29,617 nucleotides of DNA from 66-474 sp036279975 (GTDB lineage: Bacteria > Pseudomonadota > Gammaproteobacteria > Xanthomonadales > Rhodanobacteraceae): positions 1 to 29,617 of the forward strand of contig DASURP010000094.1 in NCBI GenBank assembly GCA_036279975.1. Reading direction: 5' to 3'. The translations under genes and the position numbers were made by a program. Positions 8,088 to 18,727 of the stretch are shown here, in pieces (the first letter of the stretch is position 1; every line of letters starts with the position of its first letter). Under the pieces are notes generated by a model, which ran no database searches, was not told where the DNA came from, and saw nothing but the letters and a program-made list of their open reading frames with translations.

Positions 8088-8188
8088 TTGTGAAAAGTCA
8101 GGCCAAGGATGGCCGTTCTGGTGTTCCAGTGTTCTCGACGGTTCCGCTGATCGAATGGTTCTGCGATGCAGCGATCAGGGACGATCGC
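8088..8188 (+). repeat. ~100-bp repeat element, copy 1
   Basis: Direct repeat of 8925-9024. The first 34 bases (starting TTGTGAAAAGTCAGGCCA) match with 2 differences, and the last 16 (GATCAGGGACGATCGC) are identical. The middle has diverged, but total length is conserved (101 versus 100). The right end overlaps the last codons and stop of the reverse-strand gene at 8175. GCGATC-N6-GATCGC (8171-8188) is a palindrome. Confidence 0.8.
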
Positions 8189-8810
8189 ACAATAAGGCAT
8201 CCAGTGCCGCCAGTGACGCGCGCTGCTGCGGACGCTCGTCGATGCGGCCTATCGGTGCCTGCCGCAAGGCGTCGTGGGGGAACACGCTGACATCGACCGG
8301 CAGCCCGCCGGCGTTGAACAACAGGACGGGGTATTCCGCGTTGCGCAGTCGATCCAGCCTGAACGTGCGCGTGCGCGTGTCGAAAGCGATCCCGTGGTCG
8401 CGCAGGAAACCGGTCACCCGCTCCAGCGAATCGTCGAATACGTGCAGGCTCACCGGCGAATGGGCATCGGCCGTGCCGTCGAGCACCGCGCCGACCAGCC
8501 TGGGTTCGAACCGAGCCAGGAAATGCATGGCGTCGCGCGCGGCTTCACGGCGTGCCTGCAGGGCCCGCGCTTGCTCCCCGGCCCGGAACAGGCGCTGGTG
8601 CTCGCGCAGGGCTTGCTCGATCTCGCGATTGCGCGGCAGGTAGCCTTCCTCGCTCACCCCGACGTGGCGCGCGGCCTTGCGTTTGGCCAGCTGGAAATCG
8701 CGGATGCCGTGTTCGCTGATCAGGCGCGCCGCTTCCAGTGCGACCCGGCGGCGCAACTGGTGGGTACGCCCCTCGGTGTGGGCCTGGTGGTACCCGGCGG
8801 TCTTGTGCAT
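8175..8810 (-). CDS. Conserved hypothetical protein, possibly nucleotidyltransferase-like
   Basis: A 211-residue soluble protein with no signal peptide or membrane segment. The N-terminal part is helical and very basic (RRRVALEAARLISEHG, QLAKRKAARHVG), followed by a charged helix (residues about 75-110) and a mixed alpha/beta C-terminal half. Motifs such as AMHFLARFEPRLVGAVLDG and LPVDVSVFPHDALRQAP recur in a family of proteobacterial proteins that I recall as uncharacterised or loosely annotated as nucleotidyltransferases. I cannot assign a catalytic motif. A weak ribosome-binding site (AGAGGGTG) precedes the ATG at 8810. The gene is convergent with gltA and flanked by two direct copies of a 100-bp repeat, the left of which supplies its stop codon. 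Confidence 0.8.
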   Translation of the reverse strand: MHKTAGYHQAHTEGRTHQLRRRVALEAARLISEHGIRDFQLAKRKAARHVGVSEEGYLPRNREIEQALREHQRLFRAGEQARALQARREAARDAMHFLARFEPRLVGAVLDGTADAHSPVSLHVFDDSLERVTGFLRDHGIAFDTRTRTFRLDRLRNAEYPVLLFNAGGLPVDVSVFPHDALRQAPIGRIDERPQQRASLAALDALLCDRP

Positions 8811-8924
8811 GGCGATGACACCCTCTGGCCGCGTTGGGGTGAGTGTCGCAAAAAGCGGGCATAAAAAGCAAAGGCGAAGGTACGGAGCAGGACTGAAGAT
8901 CGGATACTTCAGTAGAAGCGGGTT
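8811..8924. other. Upstream region of the hypothetical gene
   Basis: It contains an A-rich stretch (8851-8870) and a small stem, CTGAAG (8893-8898) with CTTCAG (8907-8912). A reverse-strand promoter for the 8175-8810 gene is expected here, but only weak matches are visible. Confidence 0.3.
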
Positions 8925-9023
8925 TTGTGAAAAGTCAGGCCATGGATGGCCGCTCTGGACTTCAGAACCTTGAGTAGTCGCGGTGCACGATCGCTTCAGC
9001 GAAGCGGTGATCAGGGACGATCG

Positions 9024-9024
<1 letters not shown>
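8925..9024 (+). repeat. ~100-bp repeat element, copy 2
   Basis: Second direct copy of the element at 8088-8188. It contains the perfect inverted repeat GGCCAT-GG-ATGGCC (8938-8951), a CGCTTC-AGC-GAAGCG stem (near 8991-9006), and the same GATCAGGGACGATCGC right end. That end touches the mrcA stop codon (9024-9026), so both copies abut the 3' end of a reverse-strand gene. Confidence 0.8.
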
Positions 9025-11558
<2,534 letters not shown>

Positions 11559-11686
11559 GCGGTTTCCGGGGCAGGCCAGCCGTGCGGCGCTGACGGTTCG
11601 GGATGGTGGAGGTGTACGGCGCGGATTGTGGACGCGCTGCGGAAAAACCGGTATCGCTGGCGGGCGGCACGGGCGTCGCGCGTGAA

Positions 11687-11692
11687 ATTATA
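11687..11692 (-). promoter_or_regulatory. Putative mrcA -10 element
   Basis: The reverse strand reads a perfect TATAAT here in a locally AT-rich patch inside GC-rich DNA. The expected -35 position (about 11710-11716) has only a poor match (GGCGCA), so an activator or a weak promoter is possible. Confidence 0.4.
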
Positions 11693-11918
11693 GAGGCATG
11701 CCTGCGCGGTGCGCCCGCGCGCGCGATTTTGCGCAACGCGTCGGCATGCGGTCGGCGCGTCGCCGGCCGGGACTTGCCCTCGCGCACGTCGCTGGAAACC
11801 CACAAAAAGTTTCTCGGGGATTTGTGACGCACGTCCAGCCGCAATCACCGTGGAAGCGAGACCATTTGAGAATGGAAGTGTATGAACTTCATTCACTTGC
11901 ATGCACTTTGCAAGGTTA

Positions 11919-11947
11919 TTGATATTTCGTTAACTTTCGTATCTAAT
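11919..11947 (+). promoter_or_regulatory. Putative pilMNOPQ promoter
   Basis: TTGATA (11919-11924), a 17-bp spacer and TCTAAT (11942-11947) match the sigma-70 consensus at 5 of 6 positions each. Transcription would start near 11954, leaving a leader of about 44 bases with AAGGGG before the pilM GTG. Confidence 0.7.
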
Positions 11948-11997
11948 GCAGTCGCGCACGATTCCTGCGCAAGCGGGCACGGGGAAGGGGAATTCCA

Positions 11998-13056
11998 GTG
12001 GGATTACTGACAACCAATGCTGCGCCATTGATCGGGGTCGACATCAGTTCGACCGCGGTCAAGTTGTTGCAGTTGAGCCAGGCCGGCTCGCGCTTCCGCG
12101 TCGAGCACTATGCGGTCGAGCCGCTGCCGCCGAACGCCGTGGTCGAGAAGAACATCGTCGAGGTCGAAGCCGTCGGCGACGCGATCCGGCGCGCGGTGCA
12201 GCGTTCCGGCGCACGCACCAAGTATGCCGCGGCCGCGGTCGCGGGGTCGGCAGTGATCACCAAGATGATCCCGATGCCGGCGGATCTTTCCGAGGATGAC
12301 CTCGAGGGCCAGGTGCAGGTCGAGGCCAACCAGTACATCCCGTACCCGATCGAGGAAGTCAGCCTCGACTTCGAGACCGTCGGGCCGGTCAAGGACAATC
12401 CCGAGATGCAGCAGATCCTCCTCGCTGCGTCCCGTACCGAAAACGTGGACATGCGCGTCGCGGCGCTCGATCTCGGCGGGCTCACCGCGCGGGTGATCGA
12501 CGTCGAGGTGTTCGCGATGGAGAACGCCTTCCGCCTGATCGCCGACCAGTTGTCGGTGCCGCGCGATGCGCTGGTGGCGCTGGTCGACGTGGGCGCCACC
12601 ATGATCACGCTGTCGGTGCTCAAGAACCAGCGCACCATCTATTCGCGCGAGCAGGTGTTCGGCGGCAAGCAGCTCACCGACGAGGTGATGCGGCGTTACG
12701 GCATGACCTACGAGGAAGCCGGTCTTGCCAAGCGCCAGGGTGGCCTGCCCGAGTCCTACGAAATCGAAGTGCTGGAACCCTTCAAGGAAGCGATGGTGCA
12801 GCAGGTCAGCCGCCTGTTGCAGTTCTTCTTCGCGGGCAGCGAATTCGGCAAGGTCGACCAGGTCGTGCTGGCCGGTGGCTGCGCGTCGATCCCGGGCGTC
12901 GCCGACATGGTGGTCGAACAACTTGGCGTGCCGTGCGTGGTGGCCAACCCGCTCGCCAGCATGTCGTTGTCGCCGCGGCTGCAGGCGCAGACGCTGGCGC
13001 AGGACGCGCCCGCGTTGATGATCGCCGCCGGGCTGGCCTTGAGGAGCTTCGACTGA
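11998..13056 (+). CDS. pilM: Type IV pilus inner-membrane platform ATPase-like protein PilM
   Basis: A cytoplasmic actin-like (FtsA-fold) protein of 352 residues that binds the N-terminal tail of PilN and connects the pilus alignment complex to the motor. The phosphate-binding segment LIGVDISSTAVKLL is near the N-terminus, with IPYPIEEVSLDF, LVDVGATMITLSVL and VVLAGGCASIPG further on, as in PilM. The GTG at 11998 follows GGGGAAGGGG with 7-8 bases of spacing. It is the first gene of pilMNOPQ, and its stop overlaps the pilN start (TGATG). Confidence 0.97.
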   Translation: MGLLTTNAAPLIGVDISSTAVKLLQLSQAGSRFRVEHYAVEPLPPNAVVEKNIVEVEAVGDAIRRAVQRSGARTKYAAAAVAGSAVITKMIPMPADLSEDDLEGQVQVEANQYIPYPIEEVSLDFETVGPVKDNPEMQQILLAASRTENVDMRVAALDLGGLTARVIDVEVFAMENAFRLIADQLSVPRDALVALVDVGATMITLSVLKNQRTIYSREQVFGGKQLTDEVMRRYGMTYEEAGLAKRQGGLPESYEIEVLEPFKEAMVQQVSRLLQFFFAGSEFGKVDQVVLAGGCASIPGVADMVVEQLGVPCVVANPLASMSLSPRLQAQTLAQDAPALMIAAGLALRSFD

Positions 13057-13832
13057 TGGCCAAAATCAACCTCCTCCCGTGGCGCGCGGAACGCCGTGAA
13101 CGCCGCAAGCGCGAATTCTTCACCCACCTCGGCATCGCGGCCGTCGCCGCCATCGTGCTGGTGCTGTTGTGGGGCTTCTGGGTCAGCCTGCGCATCCAGA
13201 ACCAGAACGGCCGCAACGAATACCTCAAGGGCCAGATCACCCAGCTCGACGCCAAGATCGCCGAAATCAAGAACCTGCAGAAGGTCAAGGACCACCTGCT
13301 GGCGCGCAAGCGCATCGTCGAAAAGCTGCAGTCCAGCCGTTCGCAGATGGTGCACCTGTTCGACCAGATCGTGGCGACCATCCCCGCGGGCGCGCGCCTG
13401 ACCTCGTTGAAGCAGCAGGGTGACAAGCTCACCTTGAACGGCGTCGCGCAATCGAATGCGACGGTCGCCCAGTACATGCGCAACATCGAGGCCTCGCCGT
13501 GGATGGGACCGGCGCAGTTGATCAAGACCGAGAATGTCCACGCCGACTCCAATACGCCGTATGAATTCGAGCTGGTCATCACGCTCGGCACGCCCAAGGC
13601 GGACGGTGGGTCACCCGCTGCGGGCTCCAGCACGGCAGAGCCTGCCGCGGCCGCGACGGTAGCCGGCTTGCCCGCGCCGTTGCCCGCCGCCACCACGACC
13701 ATGGCCAGTGCGGCGTCGCTGCCGACGGCCGCACCGGCCGCGGCCGCGCCGGCCTCCGGGACAACCGCGGCCACGGCGGCGCCGCCGCCGGCGTCCGAGG
13801 CGCCATCGACCAGGGGAGGGGCCAGGCCATGA
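13056..13832 (+). CDS. pilN: Type IV pilus inner-membrane protein PilN, with long Ala-rich tail
   Basis: A bitopic inner-membrane protein of 258 residues. The cytoplasmic N-terminus carries the INLLPWR motif that docks on PilM. A transmembrane helix (about 25-47) is followed by a periplasmic coiled coil (about 55-95) and a ferredoxin-like domain that pairs with PilO. Typical PilN proteins are near 200 residues. Here about 75 extra residues at the C-terminus are low-complexity Ala/Pro/Thr/Ser. The ATG overlaps the pilM stop, and GAGGAG (13041-13046) is its ribosome-binding site. Its own stop overlaps the pilO start (ATGA). Confidence 0.96.
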   Translation: MAKINLLPWRAERRERRKREFFTHLGIAAVAAIVLVLLWGFWVSLRIQNQNGRNEYLKGQITQLDAKIAEIKNLQKVKDHLLARKRIVEKLQSSRSQMVHLFDQIVATIPAGARLTSLKQQGDKLTLNGVAQSNATVAQYMRNIEASPWMGPAQLIKTENVHADSNTPYEFELVITLGTPKADGGSPAAGSSTAEPAAAATVAGLPAPLPAATTTMASAASLPTAAPAAAAPASGTTAATAAPPPASEAPSTRGGARP

Positions 13833-14491
13833 AATTCTTCGATGACCTGCGCAATCTCGACCGCAACAACATCGGCGGATGGCCCAGGTCGATCAAGGGC
13901 TTTTTCATCGCCGTCGTGATCATCGTGATCGTGTTCGTCGGCTGGTATTTCTACATCAGTGGCCAGCAGGACACCCTGTCCACGGCGCAGCAGCAGGAAG
14001 TGACGCTGAAGCAGGAGTTCGAGACCAAGCAGGCCAAGGTGGTCAACCTCGATGCCCTCAAGGCCCAGTTGGCGCAGATGAACGAAATGCTGAGCCAGAT
14101 GTTGCGCGAGCTGCCCAGCAAGACCGAAATGCCCGCGCTGCTGATCAACATTTCGCAGACCGCGCAGGCTGCCGGCCTCGAAACCGACCTGTTCCAGCCC
14201 AAGTCCGAAATCCCGCAAGAGTTCTACGCCGTCCAGCCGATCGCGCTGAAGATGCAGGGCACCTACCACCAGTTCGGTACCTTCATCAGCGGCGTCGCCT
14301 CGCTGCCGCGCGTGGTCATCCTTACGATGCACGACGTGTCGTTGAGCGCCGCCAAATCGGGTGGCGGCAGGGATGCGCCACCGCCGGGCGGGCAGTTGAT
14401 GCTGGAAGGCACCGTGCAGACCTATCGCTACCTCGGCGACGAGGAAGCGAAGGGCAACGGCGAAACGGCTGCGGCCAAGGGAGGGAAGTGA
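13829..14491 (+). CDS. pilO: Type IV pilus inner-membrane protein PilO
   Basis: A bitopic inner-membrane protein of 220 residues and partner of PilN in the periplasmic alignment complex. A short cytoplasmic tail (MKFFDDLRNLDRNNIGGWP) precedes one membrane helix (about 24-44), a coiled coil (about 48-90) and a periplasmic ferredoxin-like domain with ISQTAQAAGLE and YHQFGTFISGVASLPRV, both typical of PilO. It overlaps pilN by 4 bases and lies 2 bases before pilP, so the set is likely translationally coupled. Confidence 0.96.
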   Translation: MKFFDDLRNLDRNNIGGWPRSIKGFFIAVVIIVIVFVGWYFYISGQQDTLSTAQQQEVTLKQEFETKQAKVVNLDALKAQLAQMNEMLSQMLRELPSKTEMPALLINISQTAQAAGLETDLFQPKSEIPQEFYAVQPIALKMQGTYHQFGTFISGVASLPRVVILTMHDVSLSAAKSGGGRDAPPPGGQLMLEGTVQTYRYLGDEEAKGNGETAAAKGGK

Positions 14492-14493
14492 TC

Positions 14494-15012
14494 ATGCGAC
14501 CCACCCGCATAGCAATCCTGTTGGCGACCCTGGCCCTGCTGTTCGGCCTGGCGGGGTGCAGCGGACAGGGCGACCTGCATGAATGGGTCGCCCAGGTCAA
14601 GGCACGCAAGGGCGCGCCGCTGCCGGCACTGCCCGTGGTCAAGACCTTCGAAACCTTCATCTACCAGGACCAGGACAAGCGCGATCCGTTCGAGCCCGCG
14701 CCGCCGGCGCCCAACATGCAGAGCCTGGCCGGGCCGCACCCCGACCAGGATCGTCCGCGCGAGCCGCTCGAAGCGTTCCCGCTCGACAGCCTGCAGATGG
14801 TCGGCACGATCGGCGTCAAGGGCAGCATCGAAGCGCTGATCAAGGATCCGCAGGGCGTGATCCACCAGGTACGCGCCGGCGAATACATGGGCCAGAACTA
14901 CGGCCATGTCACCCAGGTGACCGACAGCGAGGTCGATCTCGTGGAATTGGTGCCGAACGGTTCGGGCGGCTGGATGGAACGCGACGCGAGCGTCGCTCTG
15001 GGCGAAAAATGA
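14494..15012 (+). CDS. pilP: Type IV pilus lipoprotein PilP
   Basis: A periplasmic lipoprotein of 172 residues that links PilN/PilO to the secretin PilQ. The N-terminal signal ends in the lipobox LAGC (Cys near residue 22). An extended linker contains the family motif KRDPFEP, followed by a small beta domain (LQMVGTIG, ALIKDPQGVIHQVRAGEYMGQNYG). The ATG at 14494 is favoured over a GTG at 14488 because GGGAGG (14479-14484) is 9 bases before it. It lies 22 bases before pilQ. Confidence 0.96.
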   Translation: MRPTRIAILLATLALLFGLAGCSGQGDLHEWVAQVKARKGAPLPALPVVKTFETFIYQDQDKRDPFEPAPPAPNMQSLAGPHPDQDRPREPLEAFPLDSLQMVGTIGVKGSIEALIKDPQGVIHQVRAGEYMGQNYGHVTQVTDSEVDLVELVPNGSGGWMERDASVALGEK

Positions 15013-15034
15013 CGATTCATCGGGGGTTACGTTC

Positions 15035-17326
15035 ATGATGATCAAACCTGCTCACTTCATCGGTCGCACCAGCGGCGGCCCAACCCGAACCGGACGCGGG
15101 GGGGTGGCGTTGCTGGCATGGCTGTTCCTGCTGGTGGCGGGACCGGCGATGGCGGCCAACACCCTGCAGAGCGTCAGCGCGTCGCCGCTGCCCGATGGCA
15201 AGGTGCAATTGACCCTCACTTTCTCCGGTCCCGCCGAGGCGCCGCAGGCCTTCAGCACCAATACCCCGCCCCGTATCGCGATGGACTTCGCCGACACCAG
15301 CAACGGACTGGCCCAGCGTTCCTACGACATCGGGGAGGGCACCGCCCAGTCGGTGAGCGCAGTCGAAGCCAACGGCCGCACCCGGGTCGTGGTCGATCTG
15401 TCGCAACCCTCGCCCTACGTGACGACGGTGCAGGGCAACGAACTGGTGGTGACCATCGGCGACGGCATGCAGTCCGCGACGGCCACCGACGCCGACGCGC
15501 CGCAGGCCAGCCCCGCGCTGGCGCCGGTTCCGCCGCCGCCGCAGTCGGACCACTCGCTGGCGGTCGCGACCGCGAATCCCGACAAGTCCGTTGCGATGGC
15601 CGGCAGCAACGTCATCAACGCGGTCGATTTCCAGCGCGGCGAAAATGGCGCCGGCAAGTTGGTGATCGACTTCAGCCAGCCCGGTGCGGCGACCAGCATG
15701 CACAGTACCGGTGACACCACGACCATCGATGTCGCGGGCGCCAACCTGGCCGCGTCGCAGGCGCGGCGGCTGGATGTCACCAGCTATGCGACCCCGGTGC
15801 GCAGCATCAACACCCACGCGGTGCCGGGCGGCGCGAAGATCGAGGTCGATACCCGCGGCGTGGTGCAAACCGCCGCCTACCAGACCGGCAACCAGTACGT
15901 GGTCGAGTTTGCCCGGCCGACGTCGACCGAGCACAACGCGCTCGGCGCGCCCAAGCCGGTCGTGTACAAGGGCAGCCGGGTCACCTTCAACTTCCAGGAC
16001 ATCCCGGTGCGTTCAGTGCTGCAGTTGCTGGCCGATGTGTCCAACCTCAACATCGTGGCCTCCGACAGCGTGCAGGGCAATGTCACGCTGCGGCTGGTCA
16101 ACGTGCCCTGGGACCAGGCGCTGGACGTGATCCTGCGCGCCAAGGGCCTGGCCAAGCGCCAGAACGGCAACGTGGTCTGGGTCGCACCGCAAACCGAGAT
16201 CGCCAAGTACGAGGAAAACATCGCCGAGGCGCGCCAGAAGCAACTGCAGAGCGCCGACCTGGTCACCGACTACATCCCGATCAACTATGGCAGCGCCAAG
16301 CAGATCGCCGATCTGCTGACCTCGGGCGCCAAGGCCGGCAATGTCGGCGGTGGCGGTGGTGCCGGCGCGGCCGGCGGCGAACGCGGGTTCCTGTCGCCGC
16401 GCGGCAGCGTCTCGTTCGACGAGCGCACCAATACCCTTTTGGTCAACGACACCCCGGAGAAGGTGCAGGAAATCCGGCAACTGGTGTCGGTGCTGGATCG
16501 CCCGGTCAAGCAGGTGCTGATCGAATCGCGCCTGGTGATCGCAACCGATACCTTCACCCGTGAACTGGGCGCCAAGCTCGGCATCGGCATGTTCCACGTC
16601 AATCCCAGCGGCCAGACCCTGCTGACCGGCCCGACTTCGGACAGCATCAACACCGCGACCGGCGACGGAACCTCGTTCGGGGGCTCGCCCTCCATTCCCA
16701 CGGGCCTCAACGTCAACCTGCCCGCGAATACCTCGAAGGTTATTCCCAGCACGATTGCCTTCGGCATCCTGGGCAGCGACTACCTGCTCAACCTGGAACT
16801 CTCGGCGGCCCAGCAGGAAGGCCGCAGCGAGACCATCTCGCAGCCCAAGGTGGTGACCGCCAACAACCAGGAAGCCAGCATCATCCAGGGCCAGCAGATC
16901 GGCTACCTGACCTTCCAGAACTCCGGCGCCGGTGGCGGCGCGGGCACGGCCACCGTGCAGTTCAAGAATGCCGCGCTGGAGTTGCACGTCACCCCGACCA
17001 TCACCTCCGACAACCGCGTGTTCATGAAGCTCAAGATCATCAAGGATGCGATCAGCGCCTTGGTGCCGAACCCGGGCGGCGGTTTCGTGCCGCAGATCGA
17101 CCACCGCGAAATCGACACCTCGGTGCTGGTCAAGAACGGCAACACCGTGGTGCTGGGCGGCGTGTATGAGTTCACCAACGAGAACGACGTGACCAAGGTG
17201 CCGTTCCTCGGCGACATCCCGATCCTGGGTGCGCTGTTCCGCGACAAGAAGCACATCAACAACAAGGCGGAATTGCTGGTGTTCATCACCCCGCACATCC
17301 TCGGACAGGAAACCACCATCCAGTAG
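15035..17326 (+). CDS. pilQ: Type IV pilus secretin PilQ
   Basis: The outer-membrane secretin through which the pilus exits, 763 residues. The signal peptide ends AMA-AN (about residue 41). Two AMIN domains (about 42-125 and 190-290) bind peptidoglycan. An N0/STN domain (about 308-380, FNFQDIPVRSVLQLLADV), an N1 domain with a Gly-rich loop (about 430-450), and the secretin core (VLIESRLVIA to VPFLGDIPILGALFR and LLVFITPHIL) follow. Two consecutive ATGs (15035, 15038) are possible starts and the ribosome-binding site is weak, so expression may rely on coupling to pilP. It is the last gene of the pil operon, before a strong terminator. Confidence 0.97.
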   Translation: MMIKPAHFIGRTSGGPTRTGRGGVALLAWLFLLVAGPAMAANTLQSVSASPLPDGKVQLTLTFSGPAEAPQAFSTNTPPRIAMDFADTSNGLAQRSYDIGEGTAQSVSAVEANGRTRVVVDLSQPSPYVTTVQGNELVVTIGDGMQSATATDADAPQASPALAPVPPPPQSDHSLAVATANPDKSVAMAGSNVINAVDFQRGENGAGKLVIDFSQPGAATSMHSTGDTTTIDVAGANLAASQARRLDVTSYATPVRSINTHAVPGGAKIEVDTRGVVQTAAYQTGNQYVVEFARPTSTEHNALGAPKPVVYKGSRVTFNFQDIPVRSVLQLLADVSNLNIVASDSVQGNVTLRLVNVPWDQALDVILRAKGLAKRQNGNVVWVAPQTEIAKYEENIAEARQKQLQSADLVTDYIPINYGSAKQIADLLTSGAKAGNVGGGGGAGAAGGERGFLSPRGSVSFDERTNTLLVNDTPEKVQEIRQLVSVLDRPVKQVLIESRLVIATDTFTRELGAKLGIGMFHVNPSGQTLLTGPTSDSINTATGDGTSFGGSPSIPTGLNVNLPANTSKVIPSTIAFGILGSDYLLNLELSAAQQEGRSETISQPKVVTANNQEASIIQGQQIGYLTFQNSGAGGGAGTATVQFKNAALELHVTPTITSDNRVFMKLKIIKDAISALVPNPGGGFVPQIDHREIDTSVLVKNGNTVVLGGVYEFTNENDVTKVPFLGDIPILGALFRDKKHINNKAELLVFITPHILGQETTIQ

Positions 17327-17353
17327 CCCGGGTTGCACGGGCCATGCGAACGA

Positions 17354-17387
17354 CGGCGCGGGCAACCGCGCCGCTTTTTTTGTTTTC
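17354..17387 (+). terminator. Intrinsic terminator of the pilMNOPQ operon
   Basis: CGGCGCGG (17354-17361) pairs perfectly with CCGCGCCG (17366-17373) around a GCAA tetraloop of the stable GNRA class, followed by C and seven Ts, then GTTTT. Confidence 0.93.
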
Positions 17388-17538
17388 CCTTGTCCCCGGG
17401 GAAAAAGTGATGCGCAGCGCCGGATGAGGGTTCGGATCCGCCCGCGTTGAGTCGAGCGCCCGCGCGTGTTCGCACCCGCCCCCTGGTGCTGTGCGCCCGG
17501 AGGTGGGGCGTATTCAAAACTTTTGTGCCCGGCTGTGG

Positions 17539-17544
17539 TCTACT
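17539..17544 (+). promoter_or_regulatory. Putative -10 element of the MoxR-Bat operon
   Basis: TCTACT lies 6 bases before the moxR ATG, in an AT-richer patch beginning near 17510. TTCAAA at 17513-17518 is the nearest -35-like hexamer, but the spacer is 20 bases, longer than usual. Placement would again give a leaderless transcript. Confidence 0.3.
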
Positions 17545-17550
17545 GGGCGC

Positions 17551-18591
17551 ATGCAGACCGAGACGAACTCCCCGCTGGCTTCCGACGCGGTCCTGGTGGC
17601 TGCGTCGCCCGCTGCGACGCCATCACCATTGCATGCCCGTTTCGCGGCCCTGCGCGAAGCCCTGCAGGCCGAAGTGATCGGCCAACCGGCGCTGGTTGAT
17701 CGCCTTCTGATTGCACTGCTCGCCGACGGCCACCTGCTGGTCGAGGGCGCACCCGGGCTGGCCAAGACCACCGCGGTCAAGGCGCTGGCCGCGCGCATCG
17801 AAGCCGACTTCCACCGCGTGCAGTTCACGCCGGACCTGTTGCCGGCCGATCTCACCGGCACCGACGTGCTGCGCCCGCAGACCGGCGCATTCGAATTCGA
17901 ACCAGGTCCGCTGTTCCACAACCTCGTGCTGGCCGACGAGATCAATCGCGCGCCGGCCAAGGTGCAATCGGCACTGCTGGAGGCGATGGCCGAACGCCAG
18001 GTCACGATTGGCCGGCATTCCTGGCCATTGCCGAAACTGTTCCTGGTGATGGCGACCCAGAACCCGATCGAGCAGGAAGGAACCTTCCCGCTGCCCGAAG
18101 CCCAGCTCGACCGCTTCCTGCTGCACGTGCCGGTGCGCTATCCCGAAGCGGGCTCCGAGCGCGCCATCATGCGCCTCGCGCATCGGCGCGCACGCGACGA
18201 GCTTGGCCCGCACGCGGCGCCGGAGCGCCTGCTCGCGCAATCCGACATTTTTGCGGCGCGCGAACAGGTGCTGGACCTGCACCTTGCGGACGACCTCGGC
18301 GAATACATCGTGCAACTGGTGCTGGCGACGCGCGACCCACGGCCCTGGGCGCCGCAATTGCGCGACAGGATCGCCTGGGGCGCCAGTCCGCGTGCCAGTA
18401 TTGCGCTCGAGCGTTGCGCGCGCGCCGCCGCCTGGCTCGCGGGCCGCGACTATGTATTGCCCGAGGACGTGCAGGTGCTCGCCCCCGACGTGCTGCGCCA
18501 TCGCGTGTTGCTGGGTTACGAAGCCGAGGCCGAGGGCCTGCGCGTGGACGCGGTGGTGCAGATGCTGCTGGAGCGCGTGCCCTTGCCGTAG
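17551..18591 (+). CDS. MoxR family AAA+ ATPase
   Basis: A cytosolic AAA+ ATPase of 346 residues, of the type that acts as a chaperone for partner proteins with von Willebrand A domains. Walker A GAPGLAKT carries K72. The Walker B region reads LVLADEINRAPAKVQSALLEAM over two adjoining motifs, and sensor 1 is ATQNPIEQEGTFPLPEAQ. A C-terminal helical lid contains WGASPRASIALERCARA. The ATG at 17551 is preferred to an ATG at 17491 because the upstream 20 residues are unlike the family. No Shine-Dalgarno is seen. It is the first gene of a six-gene MoxR/DUF58/DUF4381/VWA/VWA-TPR/BatD operon. Confidence 0.95.
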   Translation: MQTETNSPLASDAVLVAASPAATPSPLHARFAALREALQAEVIGQPALVDRLLIALLADGHLLVEGAPGLAKTTAVKALAARIEADFHRVQFTPDLLPADLTGTDVLRPQTGAFEFEPGPLFHNLVLADEINRAPAKVQSALLEAMAERQVTIGRHSWPLPKLFLVMATQNPIEQEGTFPLPEAQLDRFLLHVPVRYPEAGSERAIMRLAHRRARDELGPHAAPERLLAQSDIFAAREQVLDLHLADDLGEYIVQLVLATRDPRPWAPQLRDRIAWGASPRASIALERCARAAAWLAGRDYVLPEDVQVLAPDVLRHRVLLGYEAEAEGLRVDAVVQMLLERVPLP

Positions 18592-18682
18592 GAATCACCG
18601 AATAACCTGCAGCGCTCCGGCGCCAAGCAACCCGCCTTCGCTCGCGACGGCCCTTCAGCGATTCGGCATGCGCTTGCTTACA

Positions 18683-18706
18683 CTCCCTTCGGTACGAAGG
18701 GGGAGG
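18683..18706 (+). repeat. Short hairpin repeat upstream of the DUF58 gene
   Basis: CCCTTCG (18685-18691), loop GTA, CGAAGGG (18695-18701) form a perfect 7-bp stem, with flanking CTC/GAG able to extend it past a small bulge. The same core recurs at 20136-20156 and, degenerate, at 25023-25041. The right arm contains the only Shine-Dalgarno-like sequence (GGGGGAGG) before the DUF58 gene. Confidence 0.65.
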
Positions 18707-18727
18707 CAATGAATCCATCGTCCCACC

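Larger units (their letters stand above)
11559..11997. other. Divergent control region between mrcA and pilM
   Basis: No gene is supported in these 439 bases. The mrcA side (about 11559-11690) would be a leader of roughly 120 bases. The middle is GC-rich and featureless. The pilM side becomes clearly AT-richer from about 11860 and carries two inverted repeats, GAAGT-N6-ACTTC (11875-11890) and CTTGCA-N7-TGCAAG (11896-11914), directly upstream of the pilM -35. Confidence 0.6.

Noticed and set aside
11698..11922. Small forward frames in the mrcA-pilM intergenic region
   Set aside because: No ribosome-binding sites, no homology that I recognise, and they overlap the control elements of both operons.
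11860..11960. A sigma-54 promoter for pilM
   Set aside because: No GG-N10-GC pattern is present, while a good -35/-10 pair is.
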